Origin: Pseudomonas baltica
Lineage (GTDB): Bacteria > Pseudomonadota > Gammaproteobacteria > Pseudomonadales > Pseudomonadaceae
Direction of reading: 5' to 3'
NCBI RefSeq assembly: GCF_031880315.1
Contig: NZ_CP134771.1
Location: forward strand, 2,356,001 to 2,420,000
DNA: 64,000 nucleotides
This document shows positions 9,653-19,837 of the stretch, piece by piece. The position numbers were made by a program, and so were the translations under genes. Numbering within the stretch: the first letter of the stretch is position 1; every line of letters starts with the position of its first letter. Below the pieces are notes generated by a model, which was not told the origin of the DNA, did no database searches, and saw nothing but the letters and a program-made list of their open reading frames with translations.

Positions 9653-10813
9653 ATGAATACAGCCGTGAACGTCAATGTTGTCCATGAATCCGAAGCTCAG
9701 CGCCAGCACGCTCGGGTCAAAATCCCTGCCAAGCTGCGCTACATCGGCCCGAACCGCGAAACCTTCGAAGCCAAGGTCGAGGACCTTTCCGCTGGTGGCT
9801 TCAGCATCGTCACCAAGAAAACCCTGGCACAGGGCGAGGTGTACCGAGGCCGGATGATGTTCGTCATCGACAACCTCGGCCTGGGCATGGACATCGAGTT
9901 CCAGGTGCGCTCGCTCGACAGCGACGGCCGCGCCGGCTGCGCCTTCCAGAACCTCGACCAACAGGACATCGCCACCCTGCGCCACCTGATCACCTCGCAC
10001 CTGAGCGGCGAGTTGGTCACCATGGGCGGCGTGCTGGGGACCCTGCAGCGCGACAACTTCACCAAGGCGCGCAAGCGCGGCGGCACCAACCATGGCATGT
10101 CGACCCTCGGCCGCTTGCGTGCGGTGACCTTCAGCCTCGGTATCTTCGTGGTCGGCCTGGCCGCCTTCGGCTTCGTGGCCAAATCGGTGTACGGTCTGTA
10201 CTTCGTCAGCCACGCGGTATCGGGCGTGGTGACCATCCCGTCGAGCAACATCACCATGCCACGCGACGGCACCGTCAACAGCCTGGTTGCCGTCAATGCC
10301 CAGGCTGCCAAGGGCGCGCCGCTGGCGACGTTCAGCACCAGCATGCTCGACGTGCTCAAGGACCACCTGGACGACGCCCAGCTGACCCCGGCGAAAATCA
10401 CGGAAATGTTCGGCAAGCAACTGACCGGCACCCTGACCTCGCCGTGCGACTGCATCGTCGCCGAGCAGCTTGTCCCGGATGGTCAGTTCGCCAGCAAGGG
10501 CGACATCATCTACAAGATGCTGCCGCGTGATGCCCAGGCGAACATCGATGCGCGCTTCACCTATCGCCAGATCAACGACGTGCGTCCTGGCACACGCGTG
10601 AGCTTCCAGATCGCCGGCGAAGACGCCACCCGCGAAGGTCAGATCGTCTCCAGCACCAACCTGTTGCCAGATGCCCTGTCCTCCGACCTGCGCGTACAGA
10701 TCAAACCCGACGCGCCGATCAGCAGCGCCTTGGCCGGCCGTCCAGTGGAGGTCTACAGCGACCGTGGCTCGATGAACTGGTTGATCGACAAAGCCACGGC
10801 CAAAGGCCTCTAA
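9653..10813 (+). CDS. alg44: Alginate co-polymerase, c-di-GMP receptor Alg44
   Basis: 386 residues. The N-terminal PilZ domain has RxxxR at R17/R21 and DLSAGG at D44-G49, the same positions as the c-di-GMP-binding residues of P. aeruginosa Alg44. A single membrane helix follows near residues 155-180. The periplasmic C-terminal part resembles a membrane fusion protein, expected to reach AlgK/AlgE. c-di-GMP binding to Alg44 activates Alg8, so polymer output is gated post-translationally here. The gene follows alg8 by 35 bases and ends two codons before the algK region. Confidence 0.96.
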   Translation: MNTAVNVNVVHESEAQRQHARVKIPAKLRYIGPNRETFEAKVEDLSAGGFSIVTKKTLAQGEVYRGRMMFVIDNLGLGMDIEFQVRSLDSDGRAGCAFQNLDQQDIATLRHLITSHLSGELVTMGGVLGTLQRDNFTKARKRGGTNHGMSTLGRLRAVTFSLGIFVVGLAAFGFVAKSVYGLYFVSHAVSGVVTIPSSNITMPRDGTVNSLVAVNAQAAKGAPLATFSTSMLDVLKDHLDDAQLTPAKITEMFGKQLTGTLTSPCDCIVAEQLVPDGQFASKGDIIYKMLPRDAQANIDARFTYRQINDVRPGTRVSFQIAGEDATREGQIVSSTNLLPDALSSDLRVQIKPDAPISSALAGRPVEVYSDRGSMNWLIDKATAKGL

Positions 10814-10838
10814 GTTGAGCGTGCGAAGGAGAATGCCT

Positions 10839-12260
10839 GTGGCAACGAGAAGAACCCTGACGCATCCCGCGCTACTGGGCCTGGCCATTGCAATCAGCCT
10901 GGCCGGTTGCGCCGGGCTTCCCGACCAGCGCCTGGCCAATCAGGCGCTGCAGAACGGTGACACCGAACTTGCGCAGCAGAACTTCCAGCAACTGGCCGAC
11001 CTGGGCTATGCCGATGCACAAATCGGCCTGGCCGATATCCAGGTCAACACCGGTGACCCAGAAGCCATGCGCAAGGCTGAAGCGATCTACCGCGCCGCTG
11101 CCCAGACCTCCCCCCGTGCTCAGGTACGGTTGGGGCGCCTGCTGGCAGCCAAGCCGGGCAGCACCGTCGCAGAGCAGCACGAAGCCGAGAGCTGGTTGAA
11201 GAAGGCCGCGCAAAACGGCGAGACCGGCACCTTGCTGCCGCTGGCCACGCTCTACCTGCAATACCCGCAAAGCTTCCCGAACATCGACGCTCAGAAGCAG
11301 ATCGACCAATGGCTCGCCGCCGGTTATCCGGATGCGCCCCTGGCCCAGGTCATGCTCTACCGCGCCAAAGGTACCTACGATCAGCACCTGGATGATATCG
11401 AGCGCATCTGCAAGGCTGCCCTCAGCGCCAACGACGTGTGCTATGTCGAACTGGCCACCGTCTACCAGAAACGCGGCCAGGCCGATCGCCAGGCCGAACT
11501 GGTCAAGCAGTTGCAGTCGGCCTACAACGGCGGCACCGCCTCGGCCGCTCGCATCGACGGCGTGGCCCGGGTGCTGTCCGATCCTACCCTCGGCAAGACC
11601 GACGAGAAGACTGCGCAAACCCTGCTCGAAAGCGTGACCGACACCTATCCGGCGGCCTACATCAGCCTCGCGCAACTGCTGTACCAGTTCCCCGAGCTGG
11701 GCGACGTCGACAAGTTGATGGACTACATCAACAAGGGCCACAGCGCCGACCCAGGGCGTGCCGAGCTGCTGCTGGGCAAGGTCTACTACGAAGGCAAGGT
11801 GGTCATCCCCGACGCCCACAAAGCCCTTGATCATCTGCAAAAAGCCGCAGGCACCCAGGTCAGCGCGCACTATTACATGGGCCAGATCTACCGCCGTGGC
11901 TACCTCGGCAAGCCCGAGCCGCAAAAGGCCGTGGACGAACTGCTCAAGGCCGCTCGCAGTGGCCAGAACAGCGCCGACTTCGCCCTTGCGCAGCTCTATT
12001 CGGGAGGCCGCGGCACCAAGCCCAATCTGGTCAACGCCTACGTGTTCGTGCAACTGGCGAAAATGCGCCCGGATGTGCAACAGCCGGTGAACGATCTCAA
12101 CACCCTGATCGAAACCGAACTGCAGCCGGGCCAGAAGGCTCAGGCGCAGCAATTGATGCAGCAAGAACTCAAGGCTCGCGGTGGCATCAGCCAGGCCAAC
12201 AGCGCCCTGGCCCAACAAGAAATGCCTGCAGACCCCATCGGTGAGGACAAATCCCTATGA
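10839..12260 (+). CDS. algK: Alginate outer-membrane lipoprotein AlgK
   Basis: 473 residues from a GTG at 10839, seven bases after GGAG. This start gives [20 protein letters not shown] followed by the lipobox LAGC, so it is a lipoprotein. Upstream TTG (10815) and ATG (10833) are in frame but are worse placed for the ribosome site. The rest is built of helical TPR/Sel1-like repeats, for example [32 protein letters not shown]. AlgK scaffolds the trans-envelope complex and helps place AlgE in the outer membrane. The stop overlaps the algE start (ATGA). Confidence 0.95.
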   Translation: MATRRTLTHPALLGLAIAISLAGCAGLPDQRLANQALQNGDTELAQQNFQQLADLGYADAQIGLADIQVNTGDPEAMRKAEAIYRAAAQTSPRAQVRLGRLLAAKPGSTVAEQHEAESWLKKAAQNGETGTLLPLATLYLQYPQSFPNIDAQKQIDQWLAAGYPDAPLAQVMLYRAKGTYDQHLDDIERICKAALSANDVCYVELATVYQKRGQADRQAELVKQLQSAYNGGTASAARIDGVARVLSDPTLGKTDEKTAQTLLESVTDTYPAAYISLAQLLYQFPELGDVDKLMDYINKGHSADPGRAELLLGKVYYEGKVVIPDAHKALDHLQKAAGTQVSAHYYMGQIYRRGYLGKPEPQKAVDELLKAARSGQNSADFALAQLYSGGRGTKPNLVNAYVFVQLAKMRPDVQQPVNDLNTLIETELQPGQKAQAQQLMQQELKARGGISQANSALAQQEMPADPIGEDKSL

Positions 12261-13774
12261 AACTCAATAAATGGATGAAGGCCGGGATCGGTCTCGGCTT
12301 TGCCGCCTTGTGGTCTTGCCCTACGCTCGCGGCGCTGACCGCGTCGCAGAATTTCGGCATCGAAGTCAAAGCCACCGGCCAGTCCGAAGACGACCGCGAC
12401 CTGGGCACGCGCTCGGGCGGTGACGTCAACGGTGTCGGTATCGACCTGCGCCCTTGGGCCTACCTCGAACGCGGCCAATGGGCGTTCTACGCGATGGGTC
12501 AGGCAGTCGCCGCCAGCGACGTCATCCAGACCGACCCGCTGGATGAACAGAACGCTACCGCGCCAGGCGTCAACACCTCCGGCATCAACCACAATTCGGC
12601 CCGCGACGGCAACGACGCGTACTTCGCCATGCGCGAGTTCTGGGTCAGCTATCAAGGGCTGTTCACCCCCTACCCTGGCGAGAACGCCAAGTTCGGCCGC
12701 CAGCGCCTGCGCAATGACGACGGCCAGTGGCGCGATGACAACATCGAAGCGCTGACCTGGAACCTCGACACCACCCTGCTCAAAAGCCATCTGGGTGTGG
12801 CCGAGCGTTTCAGCGACTACCGCACCGACTACGATCAACTGTCGGCACAGGACAAGCAACGCCTGCACGCCTTCGGCGACGCTTACTACCAGTGGATGCC
12901 AGGGCAATGGATCGGGGTGCGCGCGCACTACGTGAAGGACGACGGCAAGCTGGCCGATGCCGGCAAAGTGGTCGACGACCTCGACAAGCGCGTGAACAGC
13001 AAAATCGGCTGGGTCGGCCTTGACGCCAACAGTGACGCCTACAACTACCGCAACCTCAACCAGGTCAACTACTGGGGCAGCGTGACGTTCATGGACGGCT
13101 CTCAGGACCTGAACAGCGCCGCCTATGACGCTAACAACCTGACGACCGATGCCAGTGGCCACACCCTCGCATCACCCAAGAGCAATCGCGACCTGAGCGG
13201 CTGGGGATCGGACCTCGGTATTCGTCTACGCCTCGACCCGCAATGGCAAGTCGGCGGTGCCTATTCTCAGGCGAGCAAGAACTACGAACAGAACGGCCTG
13301 CAGAGCAACCGCTCGACCTGGACCGGCACCCGCTCGCGCATCAGCCGCTTCGGCGAGGCCTACCAGGCGCAGATGGGCAACACCCGCGTCGCCTCGGTGT
13401 TCGCTTCGTGGCAGCAAGAGGATCAATACGACGCCTCGCTGATCTACCACAAATTCTGGCGTGTCGACGGCAATTCCGGCATCGGCGGCAGCAACATCAA
13501 CGCCGTGCAGGAAGACATCAATAACAACAACGACATCAGCTTCAACACCTTGCCGCTCAACTCGGGCAGCAAGGACCTGGGTCAGGAAGTCGACCTGGTC
13601 GTGACCAAGTATTTCAAGCAAGGGTTGCTGCCCGCTGCCTTGAGCCAGTCGATCGACGAGCCTTCGGCGCTGATTCGTCTGCGTGCAGGTCTGTTCAAGC
13701 CGGGTGATGCCTACGGCAGCGGCGTCGACAACTACATGCACCGCGCCATTGTCGATGTGATCTGGCGCTTCTGA
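12257..13774 (+). CDS. algE: Outer-membrane alginate export porin AlgE
   Basis: 505 residues with a signal peptide ([20 protein letters not shown], cleavage near LAA-LT) and a C-terminal DVIWRF, ending in the Phe expected of outer-membrane beta-barrels. AlgE is an 18-stranded barrel whose Arg-rich, positively charged pore exports the polyanion. Alternating amphipathic strands and Asp/Asn-rich loops run through the whole protein. It overlaps algK by four bases and is followed after 26 bases by algG, so the periplasmic scaffold and the pore are co-translated. Confidence 0.96.
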   Translation: MKLNKWMKAGIGLGFAALWSCPTLAALTASQNFGIEVKATGQSEDDRDLGTRSGGDVNGVGIDLRPWAYLERGQWAFYAMGQAVAASDVIQTDPLDEQNATAPGVNTSGINHNSARDGNDAYFAMREFWVSYQGLFTPYPGENAKFGRQRLRNDDGQWRDDNIEALTWNLDTTLLKSHLGVAERFSDYRTDYDQLSAQDKQRLHAFGDAYYQWMPGQWIGVRAHYVKDDGKLADAGKVVDDLDKRVNSKIGWVGLDANSDAYNYRNLNQVNYWGSVTFMDGSQDLNSAAYDANNLTTDASGHTLASPKSNRDLSGWGSDLGIRLRLDPQWQVGGAYSQASKNYEQNGLQSNRSTWTGTRSRISRFGEAYQAQMGNTRVASVFASWQQEDQYDASLIYHKFWRVDGNSGIGGSNINAVQEDINNNNDISFNTLPLNSGSKDLGQEVDLVVTKYFKQGLLPAALSQSIDEPSALIRLRAGLFKPGDAYGSGVDNYMHRAIVDVIWRF

Positions 13775-13800
13775 TGCCTAACGCGAAGGGAGTGCATGCA

Positions 13801-15441
13801 ATGAATCATTCAAGCCTCAGCAGCCGTTGGCCTTGGCGCGAGTCGTTGCTGACCGGCGCCTTGCTGCTGGCCAGCAGCGTCGCCGCGGCCAACAGCCCGG
13901 CGCCGGTGCCCAAGCCTGGCGCCAACTCGGCGGACACCGCACAGGCAGCTGGCAAGCCCGGCGTGGTCAAGGAGCTGCACCAGGCCAAGACCTACACCGT
14001 GTCGTCGGCGCCCACCGCGCCGCTCGACATGGCCGCGCCCAAGCTGCCGGACCTCACTGGCTACACCGCCGAGGCCGCCGACGCCAAGGTCGCGCCGCTG
14101 CGCAAAGGCCCCCACGCCAAAGTCAGCATCCGGCGCATGATGCAGGAAACCGTGCTCAAGGAATTCATCGGTGGCAACAACAAGATGGCCGAGTGGGTCG
14201 CGCGTCAGCACGGTATCCCTCAGGCGATCTTCATCGACAACGGCTATCTGAACCTCAAAGACCTGACCAAGACCGTCCCCAAGCAGTATTTCAGCGAGAC
14301 TTCGCCAGGCGTTTATCTGGCGCGGCTGCCGATCATCGTCGGCAACAAGGCGGTCCTGGAAATCGACAAGCAGACCCAGGAACTGCGCCTCTCGCAAGAG
14401 GGCGGCGCGTTCATCATCAACGACGGCAAGCTGTTCACCAGCAACACCAAGGTGACCGGCTGGCGTGAAAAGGACAACGGCCCGGCGACCTTCCGCGCGC
14501 CCAAGGAATTTCGCCCGTTCTTGCTGTCCTGGGGTGGCACCGAGACCTATATCGTCAACACCACCATGGCCAGCTTTGGCTACAACCAGAGCAAGTCGTA
14601 CGGTGTGAGCATTTCCCAGTACACGCCCAACATGAAAGCGCAGATGGGCCGCAGCGAGCCGACCGGCTGGATCATCGGTTCGAGTTTCAGCGACATGTGG
14701 TACGGCTTCTACTGCTATGAAACCCAAGACTTCGTGGTCAAGAGCAACACCTACAAAGACAACATCATCTACGGCATCGACCCCCACGACCGTTCCGAGC
14801 GTTTGATCATTGCCGACAACGATGTTTCCGGCAGTCACAAAAAGCACGGCATCATCGTTTCGCGGGAGGTGAACGACAGTTTCATCATCAACAACCGCAC
14901 CCACGACAACACCCTCTCGGGCATCGTCCTGGACCGCAACAGCGTCGGCAATCTGGTGGCCTACAACGAGGTCTACAACAACCACTCCGACGGCATCACT
15001 CTCTACGAGAGCGGTGACAACCTGCTGTGGGGCAACAAGGTGATCCGCAATCAGCGCCACGGTATCCGCGTGCGCAACAGCACCAACATCCGCCTGTACG
15101 AGAACATCTCGATGGCCAACGGCCTGACCGGCGTCTATGGGCACATCAAGGACCTCAGCGATACCGACCGCGACATCGCCCTTGACCCGTTCGATGCGCA
15201 AGTCTCGTTGATCCTGGTAGGCGGCGAACTGACCGCCAACGGCACCGGCCCACTGGCGATCGACTCGCCCCTGAGCCTGGAGCTGTATCGCGTGTCGATG
15301 CTGGCGCCGAGCAAATCGAGCGGTATCAGCTTCAACGGCATCCTGGGTGACAAACAGGCCGAGATCCTCGACATGCTGGTGCGCCAGAAGAAAGCTGTGT
15401 TGATCGACCCTGTCGAACGCCAGACCGAAATGCAGGACTGA
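13801..15441 (+). CDS. algG: Poly(beta-D-mannuronate) C5-epimerase AlgG
   Basis: 546 residues starting MNHSSLSSRW after a GAAGGGAGTG site; a signal peptide runs to about VAAANS. AlgG converts mannuronate to guluronate in the polymer in the periplasm and protects alginate from AlgL. The C-terminal two thirds is a right-handed beta-helix of short repeats (for example SFIINNRTHDNTLSGIVLDR). The catalytic DPHD motif is present in YGIDPHDRSERL. A Pro/Ala/Lys-rich stretch follows the signal peptide. An upstream start at 13774 abuts the algE stop and is less likely. Confidence 0.96.
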   Translation: MNHSSLSSRWPWRESLLTGALLLASSVAAANSPAPVPKPGANSADTAQAAGKPGVVKELHQAKTYTVSSAPTAPLDMAAPKLPDLTGYTAEAADAKVAPLRKGPHAKVSIRRMMQETVLKEFIGGNNKMAEWVARQHGIPQAIFIDNGYLNLKDLTKTVPKQYFSETSPGVYLARLPIIVGNKAVLEIDKQTQELRLSQEGGAFIINDGKLFTSNTKVTGWREKDNGPATFRAPKEFRPFLLSWGGTETYIVNTTMASFGYNQSKSYGVSISQYTPNMKAQMGRSEPTGWIIGSSFSDMWYGFYCYETQDFVVKSNTYKDNIIYGIDPHDRSERLIIADNDVSGSHKKHGIIVSREVNDSFIINNRTHDNTLSGIVLDRNSVGNLVAYNEVYNNHSDGITLYESGDNLLWGNKVIRNQRHGIRVRNSTNIRLYENISMANGLTGVYGHIKDLSDTDRDIALDPFDAQVSLILVGGELTANGTGPLAIDSPLSLELYRVSMLAPSKSSGISFNGILGDKQAEILDMLVRQKKAVLIDPVERQTEMQD

Positions 15442-15450
15442 GGAAAACAA

Positions 15451-16905
15451 ATGCGAACGCCATCTTTCATATCGCTCAAGCTGCTCAGCCTTTCGGCCCT
15501 GACCGCTGGCCTTATGGCCGCCACCGGCGGGACCCAGGCTGCGCCCGCGACACCGGCACCGGTATTCACCGCCGAGCCGTGCTGCAATGTTTGCCCTGAG
15601 GCCCATGATGCCTCCAAGTACGTGACCCGCTATCAGCGCAACTTCACCACCCTGTTCCAGGGCGAAGGCGATTGGCTGTTCCGTACCGTCGAAGACCTGC
15701 GCACCGAATTCGACACCTCGCCGGAAGGCTATCGCCGCCTCAAGGAATTGCACGACGCCTTCAAGAGCAAGGGCGTAGAGCTGGTGATCGTCTATCAACC
15801 GACCCGCGGGCTGGTGGATCGCAACAAGATGTTCCCGGCCGATCGCGACAAGTTCGACTACGACACGGCGCTGAAGAACTACAAGGGCATGCTCGGTCGC
15901 TTCGCCTCCATGGGCTACACCGTGCCGGACCTGTCGCCGTTGACCAACGAGCAACAGGCCCACGACTTCTACTTCCGCGGTGACCAGCACTGGACCCCTT
16001 ACGGCGCCCAGCGCACCGCCAAGATCGTGGCCGAGAGCATCAAGAAGATCCCGGCCTTCGCGTCGATTCCCAAGAAGGAATTCGAGACCCGTATATCGGG
16101 TCGCATGGGCAAGACCGGAACATTGCACAACATGGCCGGTCAATTGTGCGGCTCCAGCTATGCGATCCAGTACATGGACCAGTTCTCCACCGAGCCCAAA
16201 GGGGCTGCAGCCGATGGCGATCTGTTCGGTGATTCCGGCAACCCCGAGATCACCCTGGTAGGGACCAGCCACAGCGGCAAGAACTATAACTTCGCCGGCT
16301 TCCTGGAGCAGGACACCGGTGCCGATGTGCTCAACGTGGCCTTCCCCGGCGGTGGCCTGGAAGGCTCGATGCTGCAGTACCTGGGCAGTGAAGATTTCCA
16401 GAAACGGCCGCCGAAGATTCTGGTCTGGGAATTCTCGCCGCTGTATCGCCTGGATCAGGAAACCATCTATCGCCAGATGATGGCCTTGCTGGACAACGGT
16501 TGTGAGGGCAAGCCGACGCAGATGAGCGAAAGCATCACGCTCAAGCCCGGCAAGAACGAACTGCTGGTCAACGGTCGCAACGGCATCATCGATGTCCACA
16601 ACGGTGCCCACCAGATCGACATCAAATTTGCCGACACTTCGGTGAAAACCCTGAAGGCCACCCTCTGGTACCTCAATGGTCGCCACGAGGAACTGAAGAT
16701 CGAAAAACCGACAACATCCGATACCGACGGGCGTTTTGCCTTCGAGATGCGTGATGACCAGGACTGGCCGCAGCAGAACATGCTGGCCCTGGAAATCCAG
16801 GGGCCGGAAGAAGCCGGCGCCGCACCGCAGAAGGTCGAAGCGAAAGTATGCAAACGCAACGTGTTCCCCGGCGTGAAAACGCAACAGGCTCAGGCCGGGC
16901 TATGA
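15451..16905 (+). CDS. algX: Alginate O-acetyltransferase AlgX
   Basis: 484 residues with a signal peptide ending near TQAAPA. AlgX is the periplasmic SGNH-like enzyme that transfers acetyl groups to mannuronate at O2/O3. The catalytic dyad D178-x-H180 sits in DQHWTPYGA and the nucleophile is S273 in GTSHSGKN. The C-terminal ~130 residues form the carbohydrate-binding module that contacts polymer. A short Cys pair follows the signal (EPCCNVCP). The gene follows algG by nine bases and precedes algL by seven. Confidence 0.96.
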   Translation: MRTPSFISLKLLSLSALTAGLMAATGGTQAAPATPAPVFTAEPCCNVCPEAHDASKYVTRYQRNFTTLFQGEGDWLFRTVEDLRTEFDTSPEGYRRLKELHDAFKSKGVELVIVYQPTRGLVDRNKMFPADRDKFDYDTALKNYKGMLGRFASMGYTVPDLSPLTNEQQAHDFYFRGDQHWTPYGAQRTAKIVAESIKKIPAFASIPKKEFETRISGRMGKTGTLHNMAGQLCGSSYAIQYMDQFSTEPKGAAADGDLFGDSGNPEITLVGTSHSGKNYNFAGFLEQDTGADVLNVAFPGGGLEGSMLQYLGSEDFQKRPPKILVWEFSPLYRLDQETIYRQMMALLDNGCEGKPTQMSESITLKPGKNELLVNGRNGIIDVHNGAHQIDIKFADTSVKTLKATLWYLNGRHEELKIEKPTTSDTDGRFAFEMRDDQDWPQQNMLALEIQGPEEAGAAPQKVEAKVCKRNVFPGVKTQQAQAGL

Positions 16906-16912
16906 GGTTCTT

Positions 16913-18082
16913 ATGCAAACTTTGAAAACAGCAACACGCCAATGGCTCGCACCCTCACTGCTGACACTGGCCTTGTTCGGCCCGGCAGTGGCCGCGCAGG
17001 CCGCTGATCTGGTACCGCCCAAGGGCTACCTCAGCGGCATCGAGAAACCCAAGGTCAAGCCGGGCAATTTCAGCTGCGATTCGCCGCCCAAGCCTTACAC
17101 CGAAAGCTTGCAGTTCCGCAGCAAGTACGAAGGTTCGGGCAAGGATCGTTCGACGTTCAATGCCGATTCCGACGCCGCATTTCGCGATGCGACCAAGGAC
17201 ATCACCAATATGGAGCGTGGCACCAGCAAGGTGGTCATGGCCTATATGCGTGATGGCCGGCCGGAGCAGCTGGACTGCGCCCTGAGCTGGCTCGACACTT
17301 GGGCCAACGCCAACGCGCTGATGTCCACCGACTTCAACCACACCGGCAAGTCGATGCGCAAATGGGCACTGGGCAGCATGTCCTCGGCCTACCTGCAACT
17401 GAAGTTCGCCGACACCCACCCACTGGCAGGCAAGGACGCGCAAACCAAACCGATCGAAGCCTGGTTTGGGCGGCTGGCCGATCAGGTCGTCAGCGATTGG
17501 GACAACCTGCCGTTGGACAAGAACAACAACCACACCTATTGGGCCGCGTGGTCGGTGATGTCGACCTCGATCGTGCTCAACCGTCGCGACCTGTTCGACT
17601 GGTCGGTCAAGGAATTCAAAGAGGGTGCCAGTCAGGTCGACGCTCAGGGCTTCCTGCCCAACGAGCTGAAGCGCAAGCAACGCGCCCTGGCGTATCACGC
17701 CTACGCGGTCGCGCCGCTGACCATGATCGCCGTCTTCGCTCAGGCCAATGGCGTGGATCTGCGCCCGGAAAACAACGGCGCCCTGCAGCGTCTGGGCAAC
17801 GTGATCCTCAATGGTGTCAAGGACCCCAACGAGTTCCAGTCCAAGAACGGCGAGAGCCCGGACATGACCGAGATCAAGGTGCAGAGCAAATGGGCCTGGC
17901 TTGAACCCTACTGCTCGCTGTACGCCTGCGCCCCGGACACCATCGAACGCCGTCACGTCGGCCAGCCCTACAAGACCTTCCGTCTGGGCGGCGATTTGAC
18001 TCGCGTGTTCGATCCGGCGGATGACAAGGGCGGCAAAGGCGGCGCCGAAGACAGCGGTGGCTCGGGCGACGCTGGCTCCTGA
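16913..18082 (+). CDS. algL: Alginate lyase AlgL (PL5)
   Basis: 389 residues with an N-terminal signal peptide (cleavage near AQAADLV). AlgL is the periplasmic polysaccharide lyase that cleaves misrouted alginate by beta-elimination. The family motif NNNHTYW at residues 204-210 carries the catalytic region, and [20 protein letters not shown] is the conserved helix. The C-terminus ends in a Gly/Asp-rich low-complexity tail ([20 protein letters not shown]), a usual variable feature of Pseudomonas AlgL. A 179-base gap with a REPIN follows before algI. Confidence 0.95.
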   Translation: MQTLKTATRQWLAPSLLTLALFGPAVAAQAADLVPPKGYLSGIEKPKVKPGNFSCDSPPKPYTESLQFRSKYEGSGKDRSTFNADSDAAFRDATKDITNMERGTSKVVMAYMRDGRPEQLDCALSWLDTWANANALMSTDFNHTGKSMRKWALGSMSSAYLQLKFADTHPLAGKDAQTKPIEAWFGRLADQVVSDWDNLPLDKNNNHTYWAAWSVMSTSIVLNRRDLFDWSVKEFKEGASQVDAQGFLPNELKRKQRALAYHAYAVAPLTMIAVFAQANGVDLRPENNGALQRLGNVILNGVKDPNEFQSKNGESPDMTEIKVQSKWAWLEPYCSLYACAPDTIERRHVGQPYKTFRLGGDLTRVFDPADDKGGKGGAEDSGGSGDAGS

Positions 18083-18098
18083 TACCGCAAACGCATTT

Positions 18099-18152
18099 CC
18101 TGTGGGAGCGGGCTCTGCCCGCGAATTCGCGAGCAAGACTCGCGCCCACAGG
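18099..18152. repeat. REPIN inside the alginate operon, between algL and algI
   Basis: CCTGTGGGAGCGGGCTCTGC is mirrored by GCAAGACTCGCGCCCACAGG around a GCGAATTCGC core. A G-rich stretch (18190-18210) follows. It makes the largest gap inside the operon after the algD-alg8 spacer and could form a strong stem in the mRNA. Confidence 0.8.
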
Positions 18153-18261
18153 AGCGCAGTAAAACAAGAATTTTCATGGGCCCTCCTGCGGGGGGGTTTG
18201 GGGGGGGCGCGGCCTGTGACTGCTGCCCCTGACTGCAAGTTGCAACAAAGGAGAGATCGGG

Positions 18262-19824
18262 ATGGTGTTCTCATCCAACGTGTTCCTGTTCCTGTTTCTA
18301 CCGGTCTTCCTGGGCCTGTACTACTTGAGCGGCAACCGCTACCGAAACCTGCTGCTGCTGGTCGCCAGCTACGTGTTCTACGCCTGGTGGCGGGTAGACT
18401 TCCTGGCCCTGTTCGCCGGCGTCACGCTGTGGAACTACTGGATCGGCCTGCGCGTAGGGGCTGCCGGGGTACGGACCAAGTCCGCCCAGCGCTATCTGCT
18501 GATGGGCGTCGCCGTCGACCTGTGCATCCTTGGCTACTTCAAGTACGCCAACTTCGGCGTCGAGAGCATCAACGCAATCATGCATTCGTTCGGCCTGGAG
18601 CCGTTCATCCTGACTCATGTGCTGTTGCCGATCGGTATCTCGTTCTACATCTTCGAGTCGATCAGCTACATCATCGACGTGTACCGCGGTGACACCCCGG
18701 CCACGCGCAACCTCATCGATTTTGCCGCCTTCGTGGCGATCTTCCCGCACTTGATCGCCGGCCCCGTGCTGCGCTTCAAGGACCTGGCCGATCAGTTCAA
18801 CAACCGCACGCACACCCTGGACAAATTCTCCGAGGGCGCGACGCGGTTCATGCAGGGCTTTATCAAGAAGGTATTCATCGCCGACACCATCGCGGTGATC
18901 GCCGACCACTCCTTCGCCCTCACCCACCCGACCACCGGCGACGCCTGGCTGGGTGCGCTGGCCTACACCGCACAGTTGTACTTCGACTTCTCCGGCTACA
19001 GCGACATGGCCATCGGTCTGGGCCTGATGATGGGCTTCCGGTTCATGGAGAACTTCAAGCAGCCGTACATCAGCCAGTCGATCACCGAGTTCTGGCGGCG
19101 TTGGCACATCAGCCTGTCGACCTGGCTGCGCGACTATCTGTACATCACGCTGGGCGGTAACCGTGGCGGCACGTTCGCGACCTACCGCAACCTGATCCTG
19201 ACCATGCTGCTGGGCGGTCTGTGGCACGGCGCCAACATCACTTACATCGTCTGGGGTGCCTGGCACGGTGTGTGGCTGGCAATCGAGCGGGCACTGGGTA
19301 TCAACACCACGCCGCGGGCGCTGAATCCGATCCGCTGGGCCTTCACCTTTTTGCTGGTGATCATGGGCTGGGTGATCTTCCGTTCCGAGAACCTGCACGT
19401 GGCCGGCCGCATGTACGGCGCCATGTTCAGCTTTGGCGACTGGAAGCTGTCCGAGCTCAACGCGGCGAGCCTGACCGGTTTGCAGGTTGCCACCTTGGTG
19501 GTCGCCTATATCACGCTGGCGTTTTTCGGCCTGCGCGATCTGTACCGCAAGCCGCTGCAGGTCAAGTCGCCCAAGGCGCAAGCCACCGACAGCGACGTGG
19601 CCAACGGCCCGGCGACTGCCCAGCCAGGCTTGTTGCGCGCCACACCGGGCGATCAGCCGGCGCAGGTCGCCGCCTATGCGCACGGCCATGACGTACAGGC
19701 CTCGGCCTGGGTCGCCGACTGGCCGCGCTATGCGATGCGCGCTTTGATTCTGCTGATGTTCGCAGCCTCGATCCTCAAACTTTCGGCGCAGAGCTTCTCG
19801 CCGTTCCTTTACTTCCAGTTCTGA
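18262..19824 (+). CDS. algI: Alginate O-acetylation MBOAT protein AlgI
   Basis: 520 residues, a multi-spanning membrane-bound O-acyltransferase. AlgI moves acetyl groups across the inner membrane for AlgJ, AlgF and AlgX. Hydrophobic segments run through the protein. The MBOAT signature FWRRWHISLSTWLRDYLYI and the invariant histidine in GGLWHGANITYIVWGAWHG are present. The C-terminal part after about residue 430 contains a variable hydrophilic insert (KSPKAQATDSDVANGPA) before a last membrane helix. GGAGAG lies upstream of the ATG. Confidence 0.96.
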   Translation: MVFSSNVFLFLFLPVFLGLYYLSGNRYRNLLLLVASYVFYAWWRVDFLALFAGVTLWNYWIGLRVGAAGVRTKSAQRYLLMGVAVDLCILGYFKYANFGVESINAIMHSFGLEPFILTHVLLPIGISFYIFESISYIIDVYRGDTPATRNLIDFAAFVAIFPHLIAGPVLRFKDLADQFNNRTHTLDKFSEGATRFMQGFIKKVFIADTIAVIADHSFALTHPTTGDAWLGALAYTAQLYFDFSGYSDMAIGLGLMMGFRFMENFKQPYISQSITEFWRRWHISLSTWLRDYLYITLGGNRGGTFATYRNLILTMLLGGLWHGANITYIVWGAWHGVWLAIERALGINTTPRALNPIRWAFTFLLVIMGWVIFRSENLHVAGRMYGAMFSFGDWKLSELNAASLTGLQVATLVVAYITLAFFGLRDLYRKPLQVKSPKAQATDSDVANGPATAQPGLLRATPGDQPAQVAAYAHGHDVQASAWVADWPRYAMRALILLMFAASILKLSAQSFSPFLYFQF

Positions 19825-19837
19825 GGGAGGCCGAATC

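Noticed and set aside
9530..12218. Long minus-strand open frames antisense to alg44 and algK
   Set aside because: Low-complexity His/Gly/Gln composition typical of antisense frames in GC-rich DNA.
13810..16884. Very long minus-strand open frame antisense to algG and algX
   Set aside because: It is a high-GC shadow; both plus-strand genes have full family motifs, signal peptides and ribosome sites.
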